DNA of 64,000 nucleotides, taken from positions 434,001-498,000 of the forward strand of contig CAZILL010000002.1 in assembly GCA_964540105.1 (NCBI GenBank), read 5' to 3'. Position 1 is the first letter of the stretch, and every line of letters begins with the position of its first letter. This document shows positions 33,003 to 42,540 of this stretch, one piece after another. Source of the DNA: DATKJY01 sp964540105. GTDB lineage: Bacteria; Zixibacteria; MSB-5A5; GN15; FEB-12. The notes beneath the pieces are model-generated. The model worked only from the letters and a program-made list of their open reading frames with translations, searched no databases and was not told the origin of the DNA. Position numbers and translations under genes: made by a program.

Positions 33003-34106
33003 ATGCCTCATCCGCTGCTGTTTGTGTCGGCTGGGGACCCGTCCGGCGACAACGCCACCTGTCGAGTGATCTCAACCCTCAAGCAAAGCGTTCCCGATCT
33101 CGCTTTTTTCGGGCTCGGGGGGGATCGCCTCAAACAGCAGGGACAGGAACAACTTGCCGACAAATCCGATCTGGCTGTGCTCGGGTTCTGGGAAGTGGCG
33201 AAACGGTACACCTATTTCCGTCTGCTGATGCTGCAGTGCGTGGAGCAGATTCAGGCACGCAAACCGAACTGTATTCTGCTTGTCGATTACCCCGGATTTA
33301 ATCTGCGGCTGGCGCAGCGGATTCGAAAACTCGGCATTCCGATCATCTACTATATTTCACCCCAGATATGGGCGTGGGGAAGACGTCGCCTCGCACAGAT
33401 TCGCGAATTGGTCGACCTCATGATCATCATCCTCCCTTTCGAGCGCGAGTTCTATAAGGAGAGTGGCGTTCGAGCCGAGTTTGTCGGACACTATCTACTG
33501 GAAGATATCCCGGCGCAGTACATCGGTTCACCGCTTCCGAATTCCGGCCAGCTGGCGCTGCTCCCGGGATCGCGTCGACAGGAAGTGGAGCGCATGCTTG
33601 ATCCGATGCTTCGTACGGCAGAGCTCTTCACACAACAGTATGGAGGCAAGGCGGTAGTCGCAGCGGCGGCTGACTTCGACTACGACGGGGCGCTCAGGGC
33701 ATACATGGGTAGTAATATCAGCGCATCCCGAGACGATTCGCGAAGGATCATCTACGAGAGCGACCTGGTTCTCACCGCATCAGGAACAGCGACCCTCGAG
33801 ACCGGTATCATTGCCAGACCGATGGTCATCATTTATCGCACCGGATTCCTCACGTACCAGATTGCGCGCCGTCTTGTCACCATCGACAAGATTGGGTTGG
33901 TAAACCTGGTGCTGGGTGAAAAGGTTGTGCCGGAGCTAATTCAGGGCGAAGCCGCTCCTGATCGGCTCTTGGTGGAATTGCGCCAGTTCGCCGACGATGC
34001 ACAGTATCGCGACAGAACGCGCAGCAAACTGCTGACCCTGCCGACTATACTCGGCGGGACAGGTGCTTCGCAGAGGGCGGCTGAGCTGGTGAGTCGCTAT
34101 CTATGA
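33003..34106 (+). CDS. lpxB: Lipid-A-disaccharide synthase
   Basis: 367-residue GT19 glycosyltransferase that joins UDP-2,3-diacylglucosamine and lipid X at the inner membrane. Family motifs are seen: SAGDPSGD near the start, YYISPQIWAWGRRR near residue 117, ALLPGSRRQEV, and ASGTATLETGI near residue 260. It begins directly after the stop of the oxidoreductase and overlaps waaA by 4 bases. Confidence 0.95.
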   Translation: MPHPLLFVSAGDPSGDNATCRVISTLKQSVPDLAFFGLGGDRLKQQGQEQLADKSDLAVLGFWEVAKRYTYFRLLMLQCVEQIQARKPNCILLVDYPGFNLRLAQRIRKLGIPIIYYISPQIWAWGRRRLAQIRELVDLMIIILPFEREFYKESGVRAEFVGHYLLEDIPAQYIGSPLPNSGQLALLPGSRRQEVERMLDPMLRTAELFTQQYGGKAVVAAAADFDYDGALRAYMGSNISASRDDSRRIIYESDLVLTASGTATLETGIIARPMVIIYRTGFLTYQIARRLVTIDKIGLVNLVLGEKVVPELIQGEAAPDRLLVELRQFADDAQYRDRTRSKLLTLPTILGGTGASQRAAELVSRYL

Positions 34107-35356
34107 CATTGTTCTATTGGATCATAACGCATCTTGCTCTCCTGCTGCTCTCTCCCTATGCCTTGCTGCGCTCCCTGTTTGGCGATCGCTGCTGGCGCGA
34201 GCGCCTGACCCTCGCTCGACCCGGCCATCCCGCGGAGCTCTGGATTCACGCCTCGTCGGTTGGGGAAGTGCGCGTGATCAGCTATCTCGTCGACTATCTG
34301 AAACGTGAACGCCCCACGATTAGGATTCATGTCACTGTTGCCACGCGCAATGGCTACACAACCGCCGCTTCGATTCTCCCGACCGCGTGCACAGTGTCGT
34401 TCATCCCGCTCGATATACCGTGGTTGATACGCCGCACGTTTGATCGCATCCGTCCCGCCCTCATCGTCATTGCCGAGACCGAAATCTGGCCGCATCTGGT
34501 CGCGTGCGCCCAGAGGCGTAACGTGCCGATCATTCTTGTCAATGGCCGTATGACCGAACGAGCATATCGGCGTTATTGCCGGTCGAGGAACTTCTTCTCA
34601 TCGATCCTGACGACGTATGATCGCTTTTTTTTCAAGACTCATGCCGACGCCTCGCGTTATGCGTCATTCGGTGTCTCGTCCGACAAGAGCGTCATTACGG
34701 GTGACATGAAATTCGACGCTCCCTTGGTCGAACGATCGGACGTGAAGATTCGGGACGTACGGAAGTCTATCGGAGTCGCACTCGATCAGTATCTTCTTGT
34801 TGCCGGTTCAACGCGCCCTGGAGAAGAAGTGATTCTTGCCCAGGTCCATAAATCGCTCAAGGCCGATCACCCGCGCCTTCGTCTCGCCCTTGCCCCCCGG
34901 CATCTCGAACGTTTGCGCGAGATTCAGACTCTGCTTCAGGCGGAGAATCTTTCAATTGCGCTCTACAGCGAGATGATGAAAGGGGGGCCAGGCTCAGACC
35001 CCGACGGTGTCATCCTCGTTGATACGATGGGGGACCTAAGCGATCTCTATCTCGGCGCTGACCTGGCTTTTGTCGGAGGTACGCTGGTCAATGTTGGGGG
35101 CCACAACCTGCTTGAACCGGTCTGGGCTGGGACGCCCGTCTTATTTGGGCCACACTTATCAAATGTGAGAGATGCTGCCGACTACCTGCTGCAAAACAGT
35201 TTTGGACGCCTTGTGAACAATGCCGACGAGCTTCGGGAGACCATCGACCAGCTGATTTCCGGTCACATGGTGATGCCCGCAAAAACTCAGATTGATCTCC
35301 AGCATTCCGCCACAGCCATCGCGGGAGAGTATGTTGTGAGGAAGCTCGATGCTTGA
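34103..35356 (+). CDS. waaA: 3-deoxy-D-manno-octulosonic acid transferase
   Basis: 417-residue GT30 enzyme that adds Kdo to lipid IVA. The N-terminal helix (WIITHLALLLLSPYALL) anchors it to the inner membrane. The catalytic Glu lies in HASSVGEVR near residue 54, and the C-terminal nucleotide-binding loop is FVGGTLVNVGGHNLLEPVW. It is ATGA-overlapped with lpxB and overlaps lpxK by 8 bases. Whether one or more Kdo units are added cannot be read from the sequence. Confidence 0.94.
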   Translation: MTLFYWIITHLALLLLSPYALLRSLFGDRCWRERLTLARPGHPAELWIHASSVGEVRVISYLVDYLKRERPTIRIHVTVATRNGYTTAASILPTACTVSFIPLDIPWLIRRTFDRIRPALIVIAETEIWPHLVACAQRRNVPIILVNGRMTERAYRRYCRSRNFFSSILTTYDRFFFKTHADASRYASFGVSSDKSVITGDMKFDAPLVERSDVKIRDVRKSIGVALDQYLLVAGSTRPGEEVILAQVHKSLKADHPRLRLALAPRHLERLREIQTLLQAENLSIALYSEMMKGGPGSDPDGVILVDTMGDLSDLYLGADLAFVGGTLVNVGGHNLLEPVWAGTPVLFGPHLSNVRDAADYLLQNSFGRLVNNADELRETIDQLISGHMVMPAKTQIDLQHSATAIAGEYVVRKLDA

Positions 35357-36434
35357 GCGCATCTGGAAGAGAATTCTCCGGCGTCAACACTTTAGCCTGT
35401 TGAGCCTTCCGGCCTCGTTGCTTTGGGTCGCATCGTTGTTGTATCGTGTCGGTCTGATTCTGCATCGGAAATTCCTCCCAGCGCCGATCAAGGTCGGCAT
35501 GCCCGTCCTGTCGGTTGGCAACATGACTGTCGGCGGCTCCGGCAAGACACCTCTCGTGGGATGTATTGCGCGCCTCCTGAGCGCGAGGAGCTTTCGCGTA
35601 GGCATCGTATCTTCAGGCTACGGTCGCAGCGATGTACGGCCGTTGCTTGAATCCGGCGAGAGACTTCAACAAATGGATGTCTCAAGCAGTGGCGACGAAA
35701 TGAAGTCGCTCGCGGAGCAACTCCCTGAGGCTATCTTCTCCATTGATCGATCCAAGACGTTCGCCGCGAGACGTCTGGCCGATTCTCGTCGTGTCGATGT
35801 CATCATTGTCGACGATGGTTATCAACACCGGAGACTCTTTCGCAATCTTGATCTGGTAGCGTTTGATGCATCGGTCAGTGAGCGACATTTGCGGCTGTTT
35901 CCCTACGGCGTTCTCCGCGAACCGCTGAGCGCCATTGGTTGCGCCGACCAGATTGTCATCACTCGCGCTGAAGGCGCTGACGATATCGACAATCTTCAAA
36001 CCAAACTTCGGGCTCTCAACACTACAGCGGAACTGTACCGAGCACGCTTTGTTATCGACGAACTCGTAAGCCCTTCTGGACGCAAGCCAATCAGTTGGCT
36101 CAAGCAGAAGTCGGTTTTCCTGTTTGCCGGGATTGGAAACTTCACACCATTTCTTCGGCAGCTCGAATCTCTTGCTCGAAGGGTCGACGACACGCTCGAG
36201 CTGTCCGACCACCAGCGCTATGACCGGAAGCTACTGGAGAGAATCAAACGACTCGCGGATCGTCACAACTCCGAGGTCATCATCACCACCGGCAAGGACT
36301 GGGTGAAACTTCTCGGTTTTGATTTCGGTCGAGAATTGTATTATGTTCCACTCACAGTGAAACTCGACCCGGACGAAAATCTTCTGACCTCGCAGCTCAT
36401 CGAAAAACTGGGTCTCACCTCGCGGAGTTTCTGA
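35349..36434 (+). CDS. lpxK: Tetraacyldisaccharide 4'-kinase
   Basis: 361-residue membrane-associated kinase that phosphorylates the 4' position of the lipid A disaccharide. Walker A sits in VGNMTVGGSGKTP near residue 58, and the diagnostic DDGYQHRRL follows near residue 156. The N-terminal helix (LSLPASLLWVASLLYRVG) gives membrane contact. It starts inside waaA and its stop overlaps the nadB ATG (TGATG), so translation of the block is coupled. Confidence 0.94.
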   Translation: MLERIWKRILRRQHFSLLSLPASLLWVASLLYRVGLILHRKFLPAPIKVGMPVLSVGNMTVGGSGKTPLVGCIARLLSARSFRVGIVSSGYGRSDVRPLLESGERLQQMDVSSSGDEMKSLAEQLPEAIFSIDRSKTFAARRLADSRRVDVIIVDDGYQHRRLFRNLDLVAFDASVSERHLRLFPYGVLREPLSAIGCADQIVITRAEGADDIDNLQTKLRALNTTAELYRARFVIDELVSPSGRKPISWLKQKSVFLFAGIGNFTPFLRQLESLARRVDDTLELSDHQRYDRKLLERIKRLADRHNSEVIITTGKDWVKLLGFDFGRELYYVPLTVKLDPDENLLTSQLIEKLGLTSRSF

Positions 36435-38044
36435 TGGATCGACGATACGACTACCTTGTCATCGGCAGCGGCATTGCCGGACTATTCTATGCTCTGAAGA
36501 TCGCCGAGCAGGATCCGCGCGGGCAGATCGCGATCATTACCAAGAAGGGGGAGACCGCCACCAACACCAATCGCGCTCAGGGAGGGATCGCCGCCGTTCT
36601 GGCCGAAACTGATTCCTTCGCCGCTCACATCAACGACACGCTCACGGTCGGGTGCGGACTCTGCCATCGCGATGTCGTGGAGAAGGTCGTCGAATCCGGT
36701 CCGGTCGCCATCGAAGAGTTGCTGCACTATGGCGTCAAGTTTACGCGTGTCGACGGCCGCTTCGATCTGGGGCGCGAGGGTGGGCACACCGCTAAGCGGG
36801 TGGCGCATTCCTCTGATCTCACCGGACGCGAGATCGAGCGGGCGCTTCTGGCTGCGTGCCGCACGCTTCCGGATCGGATCCATATCTTTCGCGATCACCT
36901 CGCCCTCGATCTTATCACCTACCGCTCGAGCGGAACCGAGGCCTGCGCGGGCGCTTTTGTGTTCTCCGAGCCGGGGCGCTCGTTCGACACCTTCTACGCA
37001 CCGGTCACGATGCTCGCCACGGGCGGACTTGGGCAGATCTATTTCCATACCTCAAACCCGCCGATCGCCACTGGTGACGGGATCGCCATCGCCTATCGCG
37101 CCGGAATCAATGTCGGCAACCTCGAGTTTATTCAATTCCATCCGACCACCCTCTACAGCCCCGGTCGTGAGCCGTTCCTTATTTCTGAAGTGGTGCGAGG
37201 GGAAGGGGGGCGGCTGCGATCGGTTGACGGTCGGTACATTATGGATGGCGCACACGAGCTCAAGGATCTCGCGCCGCGCGATATTGTCGCCCGCGCCATC
37301 GACAAGGAGCTCAAGAACAGCGGCGAGGAATTCGTTCTTCTTGACCTCACCCATCTTGACCGCGAATTTGTCAAACAACGCTTCCCGAACATTTTCCACG
37401 AATGCCTGCGTTACGGCTTCGACATCACGATGCGGCCGGTACCGGTTGTTCCGGCCGCCCACTATTCCTGCGGAGGGGTGGTGTCGTCGATCTTCGGCGA
37501 GACGTCGCTTCCCGGACTTTACGCCGCAGGTGAAGTGGCGATGAGTGGCATGCATGGCGCAAACCGACTGGCCTCCAACTCTCTGCTCGAAGCGGTGGTT
37601 ATGGCCCGCTTTGCCGCCTCGCATTCATTTGAGTATTCGCGCCATAGGGCGCTTCCCGAGGTTGTCCCCGTGGATAACTCGCTCTACTCCTCCCTGAGCT
37701 ACCCCCGCGAGAAAATACTCATCGCCCACGACCGCCGTGAACTTAATCGTATCATGTCGGACTTTGTCGGAATCGTCCGCTCGCAGGATCGGCTCGCGCT
37801 CGCTCTTGAGCGAATCGAACAGATCAAGAACGCCATCGAGCAGTATTACTTCGCCACGCCCGCCACCTATAATGTCATCGAGCTGCGCAATCTGTCGACG
37901 GTCGCCGAGCTGGTCATCCGCTGTGCGCTCATGCGCGCTGAGTCGCGCGGTCTACACTACCTGGCCGAACTCCCCAACAGTGACGACCGTTTTCTGCACG
38001 ACACCATTATCTCCGGTCAGATTGCAAGAGGAGTGCTTCAGTGA
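36434..38044 (+). CDS. nadB: L-aspartate oxidase
   Basis: 536-residue FAD flavoprotein that oxidises L-aspartate to iminoaspartate, the first step of NAD synthesis in the aspartate pathway. It has the dinucleotide fold VIGSGIAGLFYALKIAEQ, the GGIAAVL loop, TGGLGQIYF, a second flavin contact YAAGEVAMSGMHGANRLASN, and a helical C-terminal domain. It overlaps lpxK and guaA by a few bases. The partner nadA is not in the window. Confidence 0.94.
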   Translation: MDRRYDYLVIGSGIAGLFYALKIAEQDPRGQIAIITKKGETATNTNRAQGGIAAVLAETDSFAAHINDTLTVGCGLCHRDVVEKVVESGPVAIEELLHYGVKFTRVDGRFDLGREGGHTAKRVAHSSDLTGREIERALLAACRTLPDRIHIFRDHLALDLITYRSSGTEACAGAFVFSEPGRSFDTFYAPVTMLATGGLGQIYFHTSNPPIATGDGIAIAYRAGINVGNLEFIQFHPTTLYSPGREPFLISEVVRGEGGRLRSVDGRYIMDGAHELKDLAPRDIVARAIDKELKNSGEEFVLLDLTHLDREFVKQRFPNIFHECLRYGFDITMRPVPVVPAAHYSCGGVVSSIFGETSLPGLYAAGEVAMSGMHGANRLASNSLLEAVVMARFAASHSFEYSRHRALPEVVPVDNSLYSSLSYPREKILIAHDRRELNRIMSDFVGIVRSQDRLALALERIEQIKNAIEQYYFATPATYNVIELRNLSTVAELVIRCALMRAESRGLHYLAELPNSDDRFLHDTIISGQIARGVLQ

Positions 38045-39582
38045 GTCCCACCCACGAGATGATTCTGATTCTCGATTTTGGATCGCAATACACGCAGCTG
38101 ATCGCCCGTCGTGTGCGCGAGGCGCGCGTCTACTGCGAAATCGTCCCGTTCAACGCCGACCTCACCGCCTTCGCCGGCCGTAATGTCAAAGGATACATTC
38201 TCTCGGGAGGTCCGGCGTCGCTTGGTGATCCCGACGCTCCCCGGCTGAAGCGAGAGTTTTTCGAGAACGGCACGCCGATTCTGGGCATCTGCTACGGGCT
38301 GCAGCTGCTCGCCGATCTGTTCGGAGGTAAACTGGTTCCCAGCGATCGTCGCGAATACGGCCGGGCGCAATTCACCGCAAGCGCATCCGACGGACTCTTT
38401 CGCGATGTGGCACGCTCAAGTCAGGTCTGGATGTCCCACGGCGACTCCATCACCAAACTTCCCGATGGTTTCGAGACTATCGGATCCTCCGATTCCGTCG
38501 AAGTCGCCGCCGTCGCTGACGACCAGCGCAAGATCTACGGCGTTCAATTCCACCCGGAAGTTCATCATACCGTAGAGGGGAAGCAGATCATTCGCAATTT
38601 TCTGTTCGACATTTGTAAGCTGCGCGGTGACTGGACCTCCGAATCGTTCATCGACGAAACCATCGATCGCATCCGCACCCAGACCAGCGGTCGCTCCGTC
38701 GTGCTCGGTATTTCCGGCGGTGTTGATTCCACTGTTGCGGCCGTGCTCATTCATCGCGCTATCGGCGACCATCTGCACGCCGTCTTCGTCGACACCGGCC
38801 TCCTGCGCAAGAACGAATTCACCGATGTGGTGGCCATGCTCCAGACGCTCGGTATCAATCTGCGCCCAGTCGATGCCTCCGCCTTGTTTCTTGAACGCCT
38901 GGCGGGCGTCGAAGACCCCGAACGAAAGCGAAAGATCATCGGAGCGACTTTTATCGATGTCTTCGAAGCCGAGGCCGACAAACTCGGAAATATCCAATTT
39001 CTGGCGCAGGGGACCCTGTATCCCGACGTCATTGAATCGGTGTCGTTCAAGGGACCGTCGGTCACGATCAAGTCGCACCACAATGTCGGCGGCCTCAAAG
39101 ATCGAATGCGGTTGACTCTGATCGAACCTCTGCGCGAACTCTTCAAAGACGAAGTGCGCACTATCGGCCGCGCGCTAGGACTGCCGGATCAGTTCATCCG
39201 CCGGCACCCGTTCCCCGGCCCCGGTCTCGCCGTGCGAATCTTGGGGGATATCACTCGGGAGCGCTGCGATCTCCTCCGTGAAGTTGACGCGGTCTTCATC
39301 GACGAGCTTCACCGCCACAATATCTACGACGAGATCTGGCAGGCGTTCGCAGTCCTTCTGCCGATACGCGCGGTTGGCGTTATGGGGGATGAGCGCACCT
39401 ACGAAAACGTGGTCGCACTGCGCGCGGTGACGTCGGTCGATGGCATGACGGCGGACTGGGCCCGCATCGATCCCGATATTCTCGCTCACATTTCGAACCG
39501 CATTATTCGCACGGTCCGAGGCGTCAACCGCGTCACCTACGATATTTCCTCCAAGCCTCCTGCCACGATTGAGTGGGAGTGA
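38041..39582 (+). CDS. guaA: GMP synthase (glutamine-hydrolysing)
   Basis: 513 residues in three parts. The N-terminal class I glutamine amidotransferase has the nucleophile Cys in GICYGLQLLADLFGG and the His-Glu pair in VQFHPEVHH. The ATP pyrophosphatase has the P-loop GISGGVDSTVAA near residue 225. The C-terminal dimerisation domain ends KPPATIEWE. XMP is converted to GMP. The start is GTG at 38041, with GAGGAG 8 bases upstream and overlap with the nadB stop; an ATG at 38059 is a second option. It ends the packed operon. Confidence 0.96.
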   Translation: MSPTHEMILILDFGSQYTQLIARRVREARVYCEIVPFNADLTAFAGRNVKGYILSGGPASLGDPDAPRLKREFFENGTPILGICYGLQLLADLFGGKLVPSDRREYGRAQFTASASDGLFRDVARSSQVWMSHGDSITKLPDGFETIGSSDSVEVAAVADDQRKIYGVQFHPEVHHTVEGKQIIRNFLFDICKLRGDWTSESFIDETIDRIRTQTSGRSVVLGISGGVDSTVAAVLIHRAIGDHLHAVFVDTGLLRKNEFTDVVAMLQTLGINLRPVDASALFLERLAGVEDPERKRKIIGATFIDVFEAEADKLGNIQFLAQGTLYPDVIESVSFKGPSVTIKSHHNVGGLKDRMRLTLIEPLRELFKDEVRTIGRALGLPDQFIRRHPFPGPGLAVRILGDITRERCDLLREVDAVFIDELHRHNIYDEIWQAFAVLLPIRAVGVMGDERTYENVVALRAVTSVDGMTADWARIDPDILAHISNRIIRTVRGVNRVTYDISSKPPATIEWE

Positions 39583-39841
39583 GCAACTGCCGTTCTTATC
39601 TTTCGGCAGCGCCTGCACATGGTTCGACAGGGACCGCAATCTGACCCCTTAGTCAACAGAGTGTGTTCTCGCCACTTTTCGCTTGCTGCGAAAGCTATGG
39701 GCGACTATATTAGCTACGGCCGTCGTGGAACTATTCACCTTGGGTTGCCTCGCTGACGTTGTAATACGACACAAATAGATCCCATTTATGCCGGGCGGGA
39801 GTAGGCCGTTCCTGACCAGCAAACTGGACTGAGGAGGTTAT

Positions 39842-42367
39842 GTGATCCACAAAGTAATACGTAAGCTACGCGGTCTATGCTATCTCGTGCTCACTGCGTT
39901 CCTGAGCGTTTCGTTGAATTCGACAGGACAGGCTGTCCCCAATGTCCTTGTGAATCCGCTCAGCCCGGTCATGTCCGAGCAAGACAATGCCGAGATTGCG
40001 CTCAGCGAAGTCACACCCGGGGAGGTGTACTCCGTCTGGACAGAGTATCCTCCTGCAGGTTTCGGGACTTCGATGATCGGCTGGACGTTTTCCGTAGCAG
40101 GCGGCGCGATCTGGGCGCCAAATGGTGTTGTCGCACCGACTATGCCCTATCCCTCGGAATGGAATCCATCGCTTGCGTCGCTTCCCATAGCGGGATTTAT
40201 GGCGGCCGCGTCAGCCTATGGCCCCGCCGCGCCCTGGGCGACTCCAAACGCGATCCTGGTGCACGCCACCGGTGGTGGCGGAGCTCCTTTCGGTGCTGGA
40301 GCAGTGGTTATTGGGAATGTCCCGGGAACAACTTGGGAGGATTATCCCGACATCGCGATTGTCGACAACCCTGCCATTCCTGCCCCAATGCTGGGTACAG
40401 CTCATGTCGCCTGGGTGGAGTATAACGATGCCGCTCCCGGTGATGTCAATGGCAATGGTGTCCTTTTTGACGACCCCGGCGATACCTACATGATCTTCTA
40501 TTCATATTCCCGGACTCAGCCGGGTCCGGTTCCTATCTATCCCGGCTTTTCCGCGCCCGTACCTTTATTTGGTGGGCCAGTTTTTGCAAATGCAATGCAG
40601 ACTCATAGACCCTCAGTAACCATCCAGGGTGTTCTGGGTAACCCCATGATCCCGGCTGGTGGCGTATATGTCGGGTGGTCTGACGGGATGAATGTCTATG
40701 TTTCCGGCTCACCAGCTTTGGGGGCACCGTTCTTTCCGCCGGTGATTGTATCGCCAATCGTTGCAGTACCCCCAGTAATTATGGGCGGAGTGAAATGTGC
40801 CGCGAGCGTGACAATTGCAACTGGCACAGGACCCTGGGCTGGACGTGTTTTCGCGGCCTGGACAACAATGAACGGTCCCGACTTGGATATTTTCTTCTCC
40901 TCCAGCCCGACCGGAGCCGCCGGCACTTGGACGCTGCCGGTTCGAGTAAACCAGGATCCTCTAATGAACGGCCGTGACCAGTGGGCGCCCAATATGTCGA
41001 TCGATCCGGCGAGCGGTATGATATATATAACTTACTATGACCGGCGTAATAGTCCGACCAATATCGCCCATCAGACCTATATATCATTTTCAGCCAGCGG
41101 CGGGATGACCTGGACTGATTGCCAGGTTTCCGATATCGCTCCGGTGGCGCCGATTTCCACCTTCGGGATTCCACCGGCGCCGATCTACATAGGGGACTAC
41201 CTCGGGTCAGACTTCAACGCTCTCAATGGTGCAGCGCGGATATGGAATGACGGGCGAATGGGGGGGATGTCGCAGAATATCTTCTTTGAAAACGCAATGA
41301 CCTGTCTCCCCGATACTGACGGGGACGGCATCGCCGACATCTATGACAATTGCCCCACCGTCGCCAATCCTACTCAAGCCGACATGGATGGCGATGGAGT
41401 CGGCGACGCCTGTGACAACTGCCCGACGATCCCCAATCTGGCCCAAACCGACGCTGACGGCGACGGCAAAGGTGACGCCTGCGATAATTGTCCGACAATT
41501 GCGAATCCTCTGCAGACCGATACCGATGGTGACGGGATAGGTGATGCCTGCGACCTTGATGACGACAACGACGGTGTGGCAGACGCTCTTGACAGCAGTC
41601 CACTGAATCCGGATCTCTGTGCTGACTCGGATGCTGATGGCTGTGATGATTGTGCTGTTGGCACCGATAACTTCGGACCGTTGGCGGACAATTTCCCGAA
41701 CAACGATGGCGCGGATACTGATGCCGAGGGAATCTGCGATATTGGCGACAACTGCCCGACGATCCCCAATCTGGCCCAAACCGACGCTGACGGCGACGGC
41801 AAAGGTGACGCCTGCGATAATTGTCCGACAATTGCGAATCCTCTGCAGACCGATACCGATGGTGACGGGATAGGTGATGCCTGCGACCTTGATGACGACA
41901 ACGACGGTGTGGCAGACGCTCTTGACAGCAGTCCACTGAATCCGGATCTCTGTGCTGACTCGGATGCTGATGGCTGTGATGATTGTGCTGTTGGCACCGA
42001 TAACTTCGGACCGTTGGCGGACAATTTCCCGAACAACGATGGCGCGGATACTGATGCCGAGGGAATCTGCGATATTGGCGACAACTGCCCGACGGTCGTG
42101 AATCCGCTACAGACGGACACTGACGGCAACGGCATCGGCGACGCATGCTGCTGTATAGGAACGACCGGAAACACCGATGGTTCATCAGATGATGTGACAG
42201 ACATTTCCGATGTGTTTGCGGTCGTGGATTATCTGGGTTCCAGTCTCCCACTGTCCGGTTGTCCCGCCGAAAACGACGTCAACAAAGACAGTACGGTTGA
42301 TATTTCTGATCTGTTTGCGATCATTGATTATTTGAGCGGCGCGGCGGTATTGCCGGTCTGCCCGTAG
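39842..42367 (+). CDS. Secreted protein with thrombospondin-3 repeats and a dockerin-like tail
   Basis: 841 residues, GTG start with a GAGGAGG ribosome site. A signal peptide is followed by about 450 residues of sialidase-like beta-propeller sequence (WSDGMNVYVSGSP, APNMSIDPASGMIYITYYD). Residues about 485-760 are calcium-binding thrombospondin type-3 repeats (DNCPTIPNLAQTDADGDG). The end is a two-copy dockerin-like module (DISDVFAVVDYL, DISDLFAIIDYL). The repeat part contains an exact 333-bp tandem copy. It is probably surface-attached or released by a sorting system; the ligand is unknown. Confidence 0.82.
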   Translation: MIHKVIRKLRGLCYLVLTAFLSVSLNSTGQAVPNVLVNPLSPVMSEQDNAEIALSEVTPGEVYSVWTEYPPAGFGTSMIGWTFSVAGGAIWAPNGVVAPTMPYPSEWNPSLASLPIAGFMAAASAYGPAAPWATPNAILVHATGGGGAPFGAGAVVIGNVPGTTWEDYPDIAIVDNPAIPAPMLGTAHVAWVEYNDAAPGDVNGNGVLFDDPGDTYMIFYSYSRTQPGPVPIYPGFSAPVPLFGGPVFANAMQTHRPSVTIQGVLGNPMIPAGGVYVGWSDGMNVYVSGSPALGAPFFPPVIVSPIVAVPPVIMGGVKCAASVTIATGTGPWAGRVFAAWTTMNGPDLDIFFSSSPTGAAGTWTLPVRVNQDPLMNGRDQWAPNMSIDPASGMIYITYYDRRNSPTNIAHQTYISFSASGGMTWTDCQVSDIAPVAPISTFGIPPAPIYIGDYLGSDFNALNGAARIWNDGRMGGMSQNIFFENAMTCLPDTDGDGIADIYDNCPTVANPTQADMDGDGVGDACDNCPTIPNLAQTDADGDGKGDACDNCPTIANPLQTDTDGDGIGDACDLDDDNDGVADALDSSPLNPDLCADSDADGCDDCAVGTDNFGPLADNFPNNDGADTDAEGICDIGDNCPTIPNLAQTDADGDGKGDACDNCPTIANPLQTDTDGDGIGDACDLDDDNDGVADALDSSPLNPDLCADSDADGCDDCAVGTDNFGPLADNFPNNDGADTDAEGICDIGDNCPTVVNPLQTDTDGNGIGDACCCIGTTGNTDGSSDDVTDISDVFAVVDYLGSSLPLSGCPAENDVNKDSTVDISDLFAIIDYLSGAAVLPVCP
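41414..42079 (+). repeat. Perfect 333-bp tandem duplication inside a CDS
   Basis: Bases 41414-41746 and 41747-42079 read identical throughout by eye. A partial third unit opens with the same GACAACTGCCCGACG and then diverges. 333 bases equal 111 codons, so the frame is kept, and each copy encodes several thrombospondin-3 units. No silent difference means the duplication is recent or is kept uniform by recombination; an assembly artefact is also possible. Confidence 0.9.
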
Positions 42368-42381
42368 GCCCTCACCCCCAG

Positions 42382-42414
42382 CCCCTCTCCCCGCACAAAT
42401 GCGGGGCGAGGGGG
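42382..42414 (+). repeat. GC-rich hairpin element related to the REP family
   Basis: CCCCTCTCCCCGC-ACAAAT-GCGGGGCGAGGGG forms a long imperfect stem 15 bases after the preceding stop. It looks like a relative of the element at 42496 and may double as a terminator, though it lacks a T-run. The gap 42368-42710 otherwise contains an inverted repeat ACGTCAC/GTGACGT (42442-42448 and 42476-42482) and no gene. Confidence 0.6.
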
Positions 42415-42495
42415 AAGAGCTTGAGATTTCGAGATAGCGTCACGTCACACGCTTGACAGGTTATATATGGCAGGCGTGACGTAACGATTGGAACT

Positions 42496-42540
42496 CCCCT
42501 CAACCGCCCTTCGGGCACCTTCTCCCCAGCGGGGAGAAGG
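42496..42540 (+). repeat. REP-like palindromic element, copy 3
   Basis: 45-base copy of the element at 7103 and 7666, with CCCCTCAACCGCCCTTCGGG followed by the hairpin CTTCTCCCC-AGC-GGGGAGAAG. It is 35 kb from the other copies and far from any DUF559 gene, so the element itself is dispersed. Confidence 0.85.

Noticed and set aside
39583..39841. Possible terminator or small gene after guaA
   Set aside because: CTGCCG/CGGCAG arms have a 10-base loop and no T-run, and I see no small gene with a ribosome site before 39842.
41370..42251. Long minus-strand frames over the thrombospondin repeats
   Set aside because: They are repeats of the coding strand read backwards, low in complexity and rich in Ser/Pro or Arg/His.
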